From: Eremophila alpestris peregrina
Lineage: Eukaryota > Chordata > Aves > Passeriformes > Alaudidae
NCBI GenBank assembly: GCA_009792885.1
Contig: WMCF01000030.1
Span: 3,822,891 to 3,886,890, forward strand
Reading direction: 5' to 3'
DNA length: 64,000 nt
Position numbers and translations under genes: made by a program. The stretch's first letter is position 1, and every line of letters begins with the position of its first letter. Under the pieces are notes generated by a model. It saw only the letters and a list, made by a program, of their open reading frames with translations. It was not told the origin of the DNA and did not search any database. Positions 1 to 12,450 of this stretch are shown piece after piece.

Positions 1-3000
1 AAGACTTGATCAGGCAGGAATTCTGCAAGTTATTTAACAAGTATATATCTGGCAAAAACTATTAAGCATATCATCACCACATTCTCACAAACTATCACTA
101 GTCCTCTCTCTGATAACAAGTATTCTATCCTCCTCAAGGAAAATGGGAGGGGTACCAGGTAGAAAATGGGAGTGGAGAGTATGGGAATGGCTTCTTTTCA
201 ATCTCAATATTAAAAAAATCATTCAGCACTAGCAGGAGAGGATAGGTGAAAATGCCCTTACATCAGCTAGTAATGGCATGTATTTGTTTTTGGGTTCACC
301 CCTCTAGTTTTTCCTTTATTATTTCACAGCCTAAGGCAACCACACTACTACCTTTCATAGGGCTGGTGAAGCAAGTAGCATTGAGGATTTGTATAAAAGG
401 AGCTTGGCTCAGTATTTTACATTTTATTTGTAAATTGGACTCAATAGCAACTGCTACTTAACAGTTTCTAAACACTCCATTCAAAGAAGTATGACCAACA
501 ACAGTCAAAAAACTGGAAGAAGCCTATGACTTCAGCTGAAGCTTGGGGGGAAAAGAATTAATCAGGAATTCATCTGCTATAAATGAGCCTCTAGCCCCAG
601 GCCTTCAGAAAGCAAAGGGTGCCCCAAGAATGCTTCACCCTCTCCCTGCTGGCCCCAAAAGTAAAGAGGGCAGCTGCTGGGCTGCCCACACACAGGCTCT
701 CAGCAAAAGCTGCCAGCAGGGCAGAGCCACCTCAGGACACCACTCAGGCAGAGAGCCCTGCACCACAAGGAATACCCCTCTTCTTTCCAAGGCACCAGGG
801 CTCAAGCTCGTGTATTTACACTTGGCCCACAAGATGGCACTGACAGAAAAACTTTGCTCCCTCTTTTTTCCTCTCTCCTGCCTCTCTGTCACCAGGCTCA
901 CCACTGGCCCTGGACTGATTCAGAGAAGGACTGCCACCTACTGAAAAGACCAAATCATTTTCCCACATAGCTGAATCTCCCTCCTCACCTGCCCCCAAGT
1001 TACCCAACCAGCTGGATCCTGCTGGCTTCATCCAAGAGGCAGAGTGTGAGGCACACAGCTGCAGGCAGCGTTTTTTCAATACCAAGAGTCCAAGGTTTTC
1101 ATCACTACAATGTTCCCCATTATCTAGAATTTTTCAGTATTTCCTGAAAAACAGAAAGACCTGGGAATAGCTAGAAGTGTCAAAAAAAACAAAAAAAAAA
1201 AAACACCATGCTGCTCTTCACACAGGCAAACTCCAGCTCTCAGTAATATTGACAAGACCAGCCCAGCATCTGATGAAACATCTGAACAGAGTTAACTGTG
1301 GTGAAACAGAGGGCTCAAGCTGGAACATGCAAGTGCTAGAGCCATTTGTGTATTCAGCTGAGTACAGTAAGATAACTCCCCTTAAGGAAATGGAGAAATC
1401 ACCATATTCTAATATTTCTTTTCCTTTTAATTAGAGCAAGGTGCTTTTCCCCTCTCATCAACACCATCTTTCAAAATCAAGTCTGTGAAAACTACTCTCC
1501 ACAGCAGAATGCATATCACCTTTCCCACACATGCCAGGATATTTACATGCAAGCAGAAGTCAGGAACAGATGCAAAGCTGGAAGCACTTTAAAAATCAGA
1601 GCAACTCACAAAAGACCTAGATTTGGTACTCCATCATTTACAGATAATTGAAGTGATTTATATTGGCTCTTAAGTTCAAAGTAAAATCAAAATACTCTGG
1701 CGAGATGACAGTAAACAACAGCAGCAGCCTGCTTTGCCAGGCTGGACTCTCTTCTGCATAGTCCTCATTTGAGGTAAGCTTCAAAGCAACTGTTCTGCCA
1801 GAACTCCTCCCTTGCCAAAATGATGCAATACAGTCATTGTCACAAGAGGAGAAAATTTTCCAGGTTCCTGAAGAGACTGAGAATACTGCAGGATGTACTT
1901 CAGCTCTGAGGACCTTCTTAGTCCAAATGCATATGCTAAGAAAATACAACATTATGTCATTAAGGTCTGCAGGAACTCAAGTTTTCTTCACACCTATAAC
2001 CTATTTTGTATATTTTTTGCTTTTCCTCCGTCACGCATGTGCTTGGGAAATAATCTGACACCTAATAACAACGTAACCGTGTTCAGTATACACAATTGCA
2101 GTTGTATAGTGCAAGACCTATCTACATTTCTATTTTTAGTATGTTTGCCTGCTGAAAAATCTCTTCAAAACTATTCAAGAGAAAAAGTGTGTGTGTAAGG
2201 AGGGTGTCAGAGACTTCCTAAGTCAAACTTCACAAAGCATTCATAAAAACCACAGCAGCAACTAACAAGACCATAGCCATCCTCTGGGAAGTAAAAAGGC
2301 AGGCAGGTCCTGACAGGAAAAAGTCTTGACTTCTGAAATGCACTTCTCTGCTGAGCACTGGGCTCACAGCAGGTGCCACTGTCCCAATGCCACCTCCATT
2401 CCTCTCTCTACTGTCCCTGCTGTTCTCTTGCTGAGAGGGACAGAGCAGCTCCCCTGCTTTCCTCCCTAGGCCTGCCTTCACACCTGGCATCCCCAGCACC
2501 TCTGCACAGCTGGCTCCCTGCTCAGAAGGGCCCCCTTCCCACAGCTCTCACCATTCAGAAAACCAGCAGATGAGCCCTTCCTCACTGTGCTTCACAACAA
2601 AGGAGGGCACAAGAGGGCTAAAGAAATCAGAGAGCAAGAACTCCTCTGACAAGTCAGGAGAACAGTGTATAAATCAGGAAGCAGACTCTTTTCTCCCTTT
2701 TTAAGCCTTAAGGACTCCAAAGTTCTGCTCAACACCCTCCAACTCTCTCTAGCCACCCTTTTCTCCCAACTTGCCTAGTTTCCACACCTTCTCTCAGATT
2801 ATTAACTCCTCTTCCATCAAAGAAGCAATGAAATCCTCTTGTGAAAATAGTTAGCTATATTTGAGCATAACACTGAAGTCTTCTGTGCATTCTCAATTAA
2901 TAGCGCAATACCTTTTAATTGCTAGATGAAGGTTCATTTTATTCTCAAGATCCAAACAAGCACCACAAATGAAGCAGTTACAACAGAAGCCTCTCCCAAA

Positions 3001-3048
3001 CCACAGAGCAACTCATTTGCAAAACTGCTCTGAACAGATCTATACCAG

Positions 3049-3607
3049 TGCGGTGGTTTATCCTGGCAGGCAGCTAAACACCATTGAGCTGCTCACTCAC
3101 TCATCTCCCAGCCTCCCTCCCCACCCCCCACAAGGGGGATAGGGGAGAGAATTGGAAAGAAAGGTTAAACTCATGGGTTGAGATAAAGGCAGTTTGATAC
3201 AACAGAAAAGGAAGAGAAAATAGCAACAATAAGAGAATATAGAAAAGAAGTGATGCACAAGCACCTGTTGACCAGGGCACAGCCACAGAGGTGTCCCCAA
3301 ACAGCAGGTGGACACTCCCCAGCCACCTCACCCCAGTTTCAGTGCTGAGCATGACACCACGTGGTGTGGGATATCCCTTTGGTCAGCTAGGATCAGCTGT
3401 CCTGGCTGGGTCCCCTTCCAACCTCCTGTCCCCCAATCTCCTCCCTGGCAGGACAGCACAAAAATCTAAATAGTCCCTGTTTTAGAGTAAGCACTGCTCA
3501 GAAACAACTAAAATAGTGAGTTATTAACATTATTCTCATTCTAAATCCAAAATTCAGCACTATACCAGCTTCTAGGTATAAAATTAATTCAATCCCAGCC
3601 AAAACCA
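3049..3607 (-). mobile_element. solo LTR of an avian endogenous retrovirus
   Basis: On the minus strand the element begins TGGTTTTGGCTGGG and ends in ACCGCA. It matches a family of LTRs that is abundant in bird genomes, probably ERVL-like. Recognisable internal stretches include the TGCTGAGCAGTGCTTAC-like block, GGACAGCTGATCC, CAAAGGGATATCCC and the block reading CTTTATCTCAACCCATGAG near the 3' end. It is about 559 bp, with no internal viral genes or second LTR nearby, so it is a solo LTR left by recombination. ACCAG occurs at both edges (3044-3048 and 3604-3608), but because it overlaps the terminal LTR bases it is not a secure target-site duplication. The family name was not verified. Confidence 0.78.
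3354..3367. promoter_or_regulatory. 14-base palindrome with E-box CACGTG in LTR
   Basis: ACACCACGTGGTGT is a perfect inverted repeat centred on the E-box CACGTG. It lies in the part of the LTR where promoter elements would be expected, just after GGGATATCCC on the LTR strand. Binding by a bHLH or USF-type factor is an inference only. Confidence 0.45.
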
Positions 3608-4017
3608 GGAGGATTAGTTAATATTTACTGTGTCACTGCAATTTGCCTTGTACATGCTGACCACCAAGACATGACTGAAACATTTTGGATGTATTCTGAC
3701 ACACTAGACTCACCCTCACATATGCATCATGTAGCAAAGAAAGGAATCTGCACCCATGACAGATCCACTGTGCCAGACTCTACATACACACTGTCTTATA
3801 CATTTATGTCCAAAGCATCACACATCATGCAATACAAAATAACTGGCAGGAATTAAAATACTCATGGTCTAATTCAAATTTTCAAAATTATTTTTTACTT
3901 GGAAAGTACTGAACATAGACCTCAAGCAGCCAAAAAAAAACATACTAGCATAATCCCCAGCAATTTGTTACATTATTCGTTACAAAGACACACTTGTAAT
4001 CCACCTCTGTTTCTTGA

Positions 4018-4055
4018 CGGCTTTTTTCTAAGTCTTTTAAAAGCTTTTTTCTAAG
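4018..4055. repeat. short direct repeat GCTTTTTTCTAAGTC
   Basis: Two copies of a 15-base sequence about 22 bases apart in ARHGEF7 intron 2. It looks like a local slippage duplication and no function is suggested. Confidence 0.6.
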
Positions 4056-7000
4056 TCATCATATACCAGGTGCTTTTGAATATGTACCCCAATGAGGAGT
4101 TTCATTCTTCCTCTTTAATGAAAGCCACTGGACTCACTTTAGTCAAGAGGTGATAGCACAATACTATGCTGCTGCTGACTCAACAAGCTCACACAAGGCA
4201 GAATCACAAGAAATAAATTCTCACAGAAAGAAAAGGAAGGTTTAAGTGAAAAGGGAACCATGTAAGGATTTGAAAAGCTACCATCACATTTGTGTTTTAG
4301 GCTGGGTTTTACTAAATAAAACTGTAATAGTTTCTGATACTACTATTCCTCCCTGTCCAATACCATATGTTCCTATCTCTGTGTCACCTTCTCAGCTAGC
4401 ATGACACCATGCACAAATGGTATACAAGATGAGGAACTGGCTTAATCTCAAAAAAGAAAAAACACCAAATATTTTCCACCATTCTATCTGTAAGACACCC
4501 TTAAATAGTATTCAAAGGCTTCTCTTCAATAGGAATACAAAGGATTGGTAAACACATGAAATTCAGTCTCAGTCTGCCTACTACTCTGTGCATCATAAAA
4601 ATTCTACCTATCATAAGAAGCCTTTCTTATGAAAATAATGCAAGTCAAGCAACAGCATCTCCCTGACTTCAAAACACATATTTACACATGAGAAGATGGG
4701 CAGAAATTGAGGGTGTGAGGGAGAGAAGTAGTCACATGTTGGAGGTCTGTATGTACAAAACAAGTTGCAGAGACACACTGCACTTCACTGTAAGCAATAT
4801 CTAAAATATATTCACAATAGTTTTGTGAACAAGTAGAAACTGAGGAGGGAGTTGGGGGATGGAATACAGTAGACACATCTTGATTAAAGGATACAACTTT
4901 TCCCCTTTGAAAAATATACCACTAAGATCTCAGCCTCGAAATAAAACTTCACAATGTGTGGTCTGTAAGCAAAGAATGGTAACTTTAAAACATTAAAATT
5001 CTGGAAAATGTTTATGACATTTAAGAATCATGAAGGCATTTGGCAGCACACCTTCTGGGTTAGAAAGGCATTGTGCTGGAATAAACCCAGGAACAAATCT
5101 AAAGAATATTGTTCTTGACAAAATAAAGATGATAGTCTGAACAAGGGCTGAAAGGTAGATGATTTAATTTCTGTATCATCGTCCAAAGACTGGCACAAAG
5201 CTCTTCACTACTAGAAACCTACTTATTCCTAATTTAATGACAATTAAATGTCAGCCAAGTCCATCCACATTAGCAGCATAGTTCTACACCTTCCTTATAC
5301 AAATAGGTCTTTGAAAGCCAACTGTCAGAATACCTTTCCAAGTCCACATTGGTGGTGGGATTGTAGGCATAATGATCTAAAGAAGTGGGCATGGCTCAGG
5401 GGAAAGAAGCACCACCTAACAGATGAAGGGCTGTGTTAGGGGTGGGTGTGAGGGAAGAACACAGACAGGTACCCCTGCTCCCAAAAGATTACCTGCTTTA
5501 ACAGAGTGACACTGGCACCCTTTACAGACTTCCCGAGCCCAGAGCTCCATTATAGACATTCACAGGCATTTGTATATCTTGATTAAATCTTGAGTGCTAT
5601 GAATTATATTTTACAAATTTGCATGCAGTGTTCTGAACCTCAAGGGCAAATCCCTCTTGCACGAGAGATTTTATAACAAACACAGGATCTCCTCAGACTG
5701 TGTAAGACTGCCAGGTTTGCTTTATTTCTTCTTTGGTTAGCTTATTACAGAAATAAAGTCCTGGGTTTGGCATTGCTGCCTCTGTAATAAAATGACCATC
5801 CTTGAATCCTAGAGGCAAGTAGGTCTCTTGGCAGGTAGAGAAAAGGTTCTCAGATCCATGGCTTGTGTTTTTCCATTAAGTAGTTGCTATCTTACCCATC
5901 ACTATAGAAGTCAGAAATACAAAATATTTTTGAGCTCAGGAAACCTGTTAACATTAGATATTTGCATATAAACAAGCATTAATCTTTTATTTTATGAAAG
6001 CCAGAAAAAAAATCCTGCAAGATGCTGCTTACAGAATTTGATCACATGGATTGTGACATTGTTCACTGGATATATTAAGAATTCTGCCCTTTAAACAGCA
6101 GATACTAACATGGTTTTCCATTAACCTATTTTTGTTTATCATTCTACCTTCAACTGCTCCCTCAACAAGCTTCACTGCTGTTGAACTATACAGTGATTTC
6201 TCCAGGGCTTGTTTTTGGTCCTGCAAGCTGTCAAACAGCTCTGGTCAAAGAATAAGAAAAGACAGCATTATATTCAGGAAGCTCAAGCTCCTTTGAAAGA
6301 GAACAAAACTAGAGTAACGTGACACAGGTACAAGATAATCATAAAGGCAAAACTTGCTAGGGCTCAGGTAGAAATAAGCCATTTTCATTCTCCTCTCCTT
6401 TGCCAGACTTCTGTGGAAGATATACCTGCAGTGAGTTCCTTCTTAACTATACATACCCACCCATATTCTTCTAGAACAGTCCCTCAGGTACAACAAGTAC
6501 CTAGGACCCTGTTTTGAAAAGCAGGTCATGCTACTCAGAAGGGAGTACAGTTAAATGTCTTCTCACCCAAACAGAAAACTGGATGGGAAAACAGCCTTTA
6601 AAGCAAAAATGGCAACCAGAGTATATGGCAAATATTCTATTCGCCTAAGGAAAAGGTGCACAGCAAGATGTGAACTGACAACACAAGTAGCCATTCTACA
6701 GTCCCCTCCATCTATAGACATGCAGTAACAGCACTGAAGGCTCAGAGTAGAATAAACTACTCCACACTACAGTTATTCTAAGGAAGCACTAATGGCTTTC
6801 AGAAGGGAAAAAATACAGAAATTCAGTTCCTAGTGGAGGTCTTAGGAACATTTTTTCATTAATAGGTCTCAGTTCCTTGTATCCACATACAAGAAAACTG
6901 TATTAAAAATAATTTTTAAAGCCCAATATTTGCAGCACATTCTTCTGGTTATTTCTGGAATCATGCTTTGCTTTACAGAGATTGCTGCAAGCTCCAAATT

Positions 7001-9810
7001 AAGTATTCTTTTTTCCTCTGGAACACTTAAATATCAAAAAATACTGGGGGGTGTGGGAAGGGAGCCATTGGTTTCCTCTAGTAACAGCAATCCTCCTCAT
7101 TAGAATTTGAAATACCCCTTCTGAATATTTTATTATCTTTCTAACAACCCAAACTTACTGGGAAACAACAGGAAGAAAATAAGAACAACTTTCAGACACC
7201 AGCATTTTTCTAAATCAACAGATTTTTTTCATCTCTGCCCCTTATTTTACATGGAGGAAAACAACCAATGTTATCATGTCCTCTAATAAAAGGATCTACA
7301 GATGAAACCATCTCTAAGAAGCCACCTACTGCTGTGCAACTTTCCATTAACCACAGTAATTTATCAAATTCTCAAACATGCTGTAACAAAGTCTCCAAAA
7401 CTGGAGGCCTACAGAGCTCCAGCAAGGCAAAGAGCTCTGACATGGCTTCGTAAAACACACCACCACTGCTTCCCAGGTGAGTTCAGATCTGTGAGCAAAA
7501 AGTGCTTGTGCAATGCTGATCTCAGGCTAATCAAACCACTACCATGCTTTCACCAGGCTCACAAAGTTACAAACAGAGAAATCATCTGATCCAATGACAT
7601 CTAATTCACATTCAATGTAAGGCTCAAGCTCAACCCTTATAGGTCACAGAAAATTCCACATTGTGGAATACTTATTAGGAAAAGCACCATATTAGTGCAC
7701 AGAATAAAGTCACGTCTCCCCACACCACCCTAGAGCTTCCTCTTGATACCTGTATTGTCCAAATGTTTCTATTATTTAAGGTACCACATACACATCCACC
7801 CTTTTGTCAAGTATTTGTACTCACCACTAACTCCTTGTTAGCTCATCTGCCCTCTGAAAAGATCCCCTAAAGCAGTTCCAGAAATGCTCCCCACACTGTG
7901 CTCAACACAATCTCTAAACCTTGACTGCAGCTCAGGAAGCATTACACAGACTCTGCACAGGGGAGCTGTGGCATCTCCCCAGTTCCCACAGTGAGGAAGG
8001 CACAGATTCTCCAGGCTGACTCACACCTTGTTAACAGAGGGAGGGGGAAAGAGCCCAGAAGCAGCGGATGGCCAAGAGGCCCCTGCCAGCTACTCCCGGG
8101 TTGAATCCAGGTTGTCATTGCTCTCATCTTTGGCCACAGTTAGGGGGCTGGAAAAATTAATGAGAAAACAACGGGGAACAGACAATGTACAAACCATAAA
8201 TATGCACACAAGAGCTCCATAAGCCCAAACATTTGTGCCCCTTCTTGCCAGCTTCTGAACTCTCTGGTAGCTTGGGAATAATTCCTGTTCCAACATGCTG
8301 AGCTGGAAGCTACTGCTGCCAGTTACCTCCACGCAAGAAAGGTGTTTCCGGCAGTCTTGCTGAGAAGCCCCTGAGGCCAGGTTAACAATTTGACTATTCC
8401 CAAAAATATTCAGGCTCTCAGAACAAGGCCAAAATTATCTTTTCTTTTAATCCCTTTTTTTTCATTTTCTCATCACCCCAAGGAAAAGAGCTGACAAAAG
8501 CTTTCTGCAACTAGAAAAGATACCAAATTGCAACACTATAACTATTCCCAGCCTGTCACAATTGCAATAGCTTCAAGCTTTGTGAGAGACCTGATGAAGG
8601 AAATTAGCAAAGGGGAGAGGATGATATTAATGCAATTACCCCCTCTTTAACATGTACAACACTCAATTTATTTCTGCATTGAGATCTGAAGTACCTCCTC
8701 CTCCAGTCCTCCCCAGTTCATTAATGTCTACCACTTGAAATTTGGATCTGCTCACACACAAATTTTCAAAATATGAAAAACTCAGTGTGGCCCAAGAAAA
8801 GACAAATAGGACTGACAGCTGCTCCAAAGCAAAAAATAATGCTTGACATAATGCACTGTTCACCCCAGAACCTGGTTTCTGAATACTTCAGAATTTAATC
8901 TGGTTTTTCTCCCAAGAAATCCTAAGGGATTTTCTATGTATTTGGAAGGGAGAAAGAAAGGCAGGTAAAAATGGAAGGACTTACTCACAAGAGGAGTGCT
9001 AAAAGCAGTCTTAATTTCCATCTTTATCCATGAGGGAACCTAAGATAAAGGGCAAGTCCTGCAAGTATCATTTATTTCACTAATGATACTTCACTGTTTA
9101 GAGGCCTCAGGAAAGTCACCAGAGTCTTTTCTAATGACAGTTGGTTACTTCCTGGCAAAATCATAGGCAAGACCAGAGGTACCATAAGACTGTGCAAATT
9201 AATTAAGGCAACACTAAATTCATTTAAGTTCAGAAGCACTAGAAACCAATTTTTCTACCCAAAAAAATGTCTCCAAGAACCGAAATTACAATACCTCTCA
9301 CTTTCCAACGCAGAGAAGCTGAAACCTGTTTTTAATCTCATCAGCTCCTTCCCACACACCAACATCAAGTAAACTCGACAGCAGTATGTACTTGCTATAG
9401 CTAAATATACCAGCAATATTCGAGAACCTAATTTGCAACCCTGCGAACATACGTTCGGAAAAGATGGCAGTTTGCTGGGCTTTTATGTAACGCAAATTTA
9501 AATAGAAGAAACGGCACCTGCCATTTTCTTCAATTAGCATTTCATTCGGCTGTAGGCATCTTAATTTCTCTAAGCCGACCGCTGCGCTTCCAAAGCGATT
9601 CCACGAATGAATCGGACACAATTCATAGGTAGCAAGAATTCACTCGGACAGCACAGCAGCGGTTTTAGCCACCCCGGGGCCGGGCAAACCCCGTCCCCGG
9701 CACTCGGTGACTGCAGTGACAGATGGACGGGGCGCGCCCTGCCCGCCCGGCGCTGGCCGAGGAGCGGCGCGGCCCTTCCACGCGGTACCGGCACACCCGC
9801 GCCCCGGCCC

Positions 9811-9860
9811 AGCCGAGCCGAGCCGAGCCGAGCCGAGCCCAGCCGAGCCCAGCCGAGCCC
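9811..9860. repeat. AGCCG pentanucleotide tandem repeat
   Basis: Ten five-base units: five AGCCG units, one AGCCC, then AGCCG/AGCCC alternating twice, so the second half has a ten-base period. It lies within the exon 2 CpG island, 0.2 kb downstream of the exon 2 donor on the ARHGEF7 strand. It explains the Arg/Ala/Ser- or Gly/Leu-rich repetitive translations seen in every frame. Confidence 0.9.
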
Positions 9861-10060
9861 AGCGCGGCTCCGCCGGGGCGCGGCCGCCACAGCCGAGGCA
9901 GCCCCGGGCGGACGGCGGCGGCTTCCCCGCAGCCCCCCGGGCCCGCAGCCAGGGGAGGGGCGGCCGCCACCATCTTGTCAGCCGCGTCCCCGGGCACAAA
10001 GGCAGGGCGAGAAACCCCCCGCCCCCGAGACCGAGCCGGGCGCCCCCAGCCCCGACTCAC

Positions 10061-10147
10061 CTCCAGGCGCAGGGAAGCACCGCAGCCCCGCAGGAACTCG
10101 CGAATGTTGCTCAGGCACTCGCCCTCCGTCCGCGGCTCCGGGTACAC
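10061..10147 (-). CDS. ARHGEF7: ARHGEF7 coding exon 2, continuation of CH domain
   Basis: These 87 bp encode 29 residues, starting VYPEPRTEGECLSNIREF and ending GASLRLE, which continue the ARHGEF7 CH domain directly after residue 55 (exon 1 ends GTIDK). The acceptor is a pyrimidine-rich tract ending TTGCAG just before GTGTACCC, and the donor is GGAG|GTGAGT, so both splice sites are canonical. Phase is 0 at both ends. The exon lies 14.8 kb downstream of exon 1 and, unusually for an internal exon, sits inside its own CpG island. The next coding segment that I know from mammals (residues beginning TFDANDLYQG) was not found between base 1 and 10060, so the gene continues beyond the left edge. The alternative GC-rich reading frames over this exon are shadows. 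Confidence 0.95.
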
Positions 10148-10859
10148 CTGCAAGAGAAGAGGCGGGCGGCTCAGCGCGGGGAGGAGATGGGACCGCAGCG
10201 GAGCGGCGTCCCCCGCCCCGCCGCTCCCCTCACCTCCCGCTCCCTCCGCAGGCAGCGGCGCCGATCGCTCCCACTGAGGGTTTGAACCGGGAAGTAAACA
10301 CGGAGCACAGGAAATGGCGTGCGAGGGCGGGGGGCGGCGGGCAGGAGCGCGGGCAGGGGTGCCCCGGCCAGGCGCGGTCGCGGGCGGCTCTGCCCCGGCG
10401 GGGCGGGCGGAGGGAAGGAGGCAGGGAGGGAGGGAGGGAGGCGCGGCCCCGGTGGGCCCTCCCCAGCCCCGCCCCGGCTGCGGGCGGGAGCGGCCGTGGG
10501 AGCGGCCCCGGGCCCCGCCGCGCCGTGCCGCTGAATCTTTAGCGATGCTGATAACACAGACCCCGGAACCGTGACGGGTTTGGCCGCAGGGCGAAGCGGG
10601 CAGCCCGGGGACAGTCTCTCCTCTGACGAGCAGTGACAACACGCACGCAGCGGTGTCGCCAGTGGGGCTTGTCGGTGCCCTCGTTCTGACTCCGGTCCTC
10701 CCTTGGGTATCGGTTCTCTAACGAGGAAATATATCAGAAATGCTCCGAAGACCTCCGCGGAAAATACCAGCACCCGGAGTTAATAATCTACCAATTCCAG
10801 GGTCTGATGTTAAGGACCTTTATCTGTAGTTTATTAAACAGCCCCTTCCTACTCCAGAA

Positions 10860-10875
10860 GGAAAAAAAAAAAAAA
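10860..10875. repeat. poly-A tract
   Basis: Run of about 15 A on the plus strand at the edge of the exon 2 CpG domain. No retrocopy upstream of it was recognised. Confidence 0.8.
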
Positions 10876-12372
10876 GTCACAAAGAGGAAAACCTTGACTG
10901 CCTTGATTTTGGCAACGCAGCCGTCTGCTCTCTGCAGCCGCACTCACGGTGCCTTCAGCCCAACCTCCGTCCACCCCGAAAGTGAAGTGTAGCCCTTCCA
11001 CGGAAAAGCTGCCAGCCCCCAGAGCTTCGGAGGTATGGCTCAACTTACCCAGCTTAACTAAATTCTGGATGCACGTTAGCATCATTTCACAATAAATTCA
11101 TTGATTTCTGAGAGGTAGTTTAGCAAACATTGCCCAAACTGGACACCTCGCTCTGTCAGAAGGGGAAAGCCTAGCACAGAAGTGCACTGGCAAGTCGCTG
11201 GAAACCGAGGTGTTGCAACACAGTGTCGTGGCCTTTGATCATGTATTACACTCAGAGGAGGTTTTGTTAAACGCACATGGTATGTCAAGGTTACATAAAC
11301 TCACAGCATAGTCCACCTGCATAGCACTGGGAACTTCACATAAGGCTGACTCCAAACATTCCATCAAGCTGAAACCAAGGTAGTGCCTTCCCACATGATT
11401 ATAAGATATTAAAGACACCTCTGGCCCCCCAATACCATAAAAATTAACAAATGTGACAGCATGACAGGGTGAACCTGGCACAAAGAAATGTAAAACACAA
11501 GTCACTATCATTTTTTTAACAAAATTCAGATGAGTCTTAAATGAAAGCCACTAGTCTGTAATACAAGGAATTTGGTAACAATATGAGTAGAAGAATTTTC
11601 CTTTCCTCAAGGAAAGCACACATACACATACCCCTCCAAACTCCTGAAATTGTTTGGTACTACAATAAATCACTGTGGGTTAAAAATAACCCTTTACTAC
11701 ACTAAAACATAAAGGGAATCCTAAAGAAGCCCTACGGAAGTACTACAGCCCAAAAGATAAATTCAGTAAGTTTGAAGGACACAAGAGATGAGAACACCTC
11801 CTGAAAACACCACGACCTTCAAGTTTCTTACTTGAAATATGTTTTGATTACTCTATTAACCTATTTCTTAATTCTGTAAGAAATCTAAAGCTATCATGCC
11901 AACATCCCTTGTTAGAATAAGATGCTGTGAATTTTTTCAATGTTGATGTTTCTAGTATGCTCTCTTCTATATGTTCTTCATATTCCCATAACAATGACAT
12001 AGGTGTAATTTATAACTGTTTTATCTTATACTATTTGAATAATAACTGGGGTTTATCTTCTTTTACATGTGCTACTTCCTTGTCACTTTTTTATACCCAC
12101 CATTTTCTTTTTCATCTACTTTGTTTATCAAGGCCTCTTTTCATTCTGAGAAACCTTAACATTTCTTCTGCTCTTCAAACATGAATAATGTCTCCTGAGA
12201 AATGACAGTAAATTCAGGAAATGTTTTGTCTCATTATGTAATCCACCTTAACACAAAATGTCCCAAAGTCTCCAACACATTAAACTCAGTAATTCTAAGA
12301 AACCCAAATATGTACTACCACCTCATAAGAGGCTGCACATAATTCATGAAAGATTGAACAATAACTGGAAAG

Positions 12373-12450
12373 AGACCAAAAAAAAAAAAAGAAAAAAAAG
12401 GTTGGGGAGAAGAAAGGGGAGAGGGTAAGGAGAGACATGATTAGAGAAAG
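12373..12450. repeat. purine-rich low-complexity tract
   Basis: A runs followed by a G/A-rich stretch in ARHGEF7 intron 1 (pyrimidine-rich on the transcribed sense strand). Low complexity only. Confidence 0.7.

Larger units (their letters stand above)
1..10060 (-). other. ARHGEF7: ARHGEF7 intron 2, partial
   Basis: Everything from the exon 2 donor to the left edge appears to be intron 2; its acceptor lies outside the window. I searched the minus strand by eye for the next coding segments known from mammals (TFDANDLYQG..., and the SH3 exon) and did not find them. The interval holds one solo LTR (3049-3607), a poly-A tract near 1181-1203, and otherwise unremarkable AT-rich sequence with short shadow frames. 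No CR1 copy was recognised in it. Confidence 0.7.
9250..11040. promoter_or_regulatory. second CpG-rich domain around ARHGEF7 exon 2
   Basis: The core (about 9650-10560) is very GC- and CpG-rich and contains exon 2. On both sides (9250-9650 and 10560-11040) the base composition is ordinary but CpG dinucleotides remain frequent compared with the rest of the intron, which suggests a wide hypomethylated region. Such a domain 14.8 kb from exon 1 probably marks an internal promoter or a strong regulatory element. A YY1-like element (ACCATCTT on the plus strand) is at 9969-9976. No TATA box or defined start site can be named. Confidence 0.7.

Noticed and set aside
9298..9621. 107-codon open frame on the minus strand beside the exon 2 island
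   Set aside because: It starts at TTG rather than ATG, has no recognised similarity and no splice sites in place. The raised CpG there is better explained by hypomethylation.
1..10060. Search for ARHGEF7 exon 3 and the SH3 exon
   Set aside because: No minus-strand sequence encoding the expected residues with splice sites was found, so the next exon is taken to lie outside the window.
9607..10773. Several long open frames (up to about 325 codons) on both strands
   Set aside because: All are composition effects of the CpG island and the AGCCG repeat; the only real coding sequence is the 87-bp ARHGEF7 exon 2.
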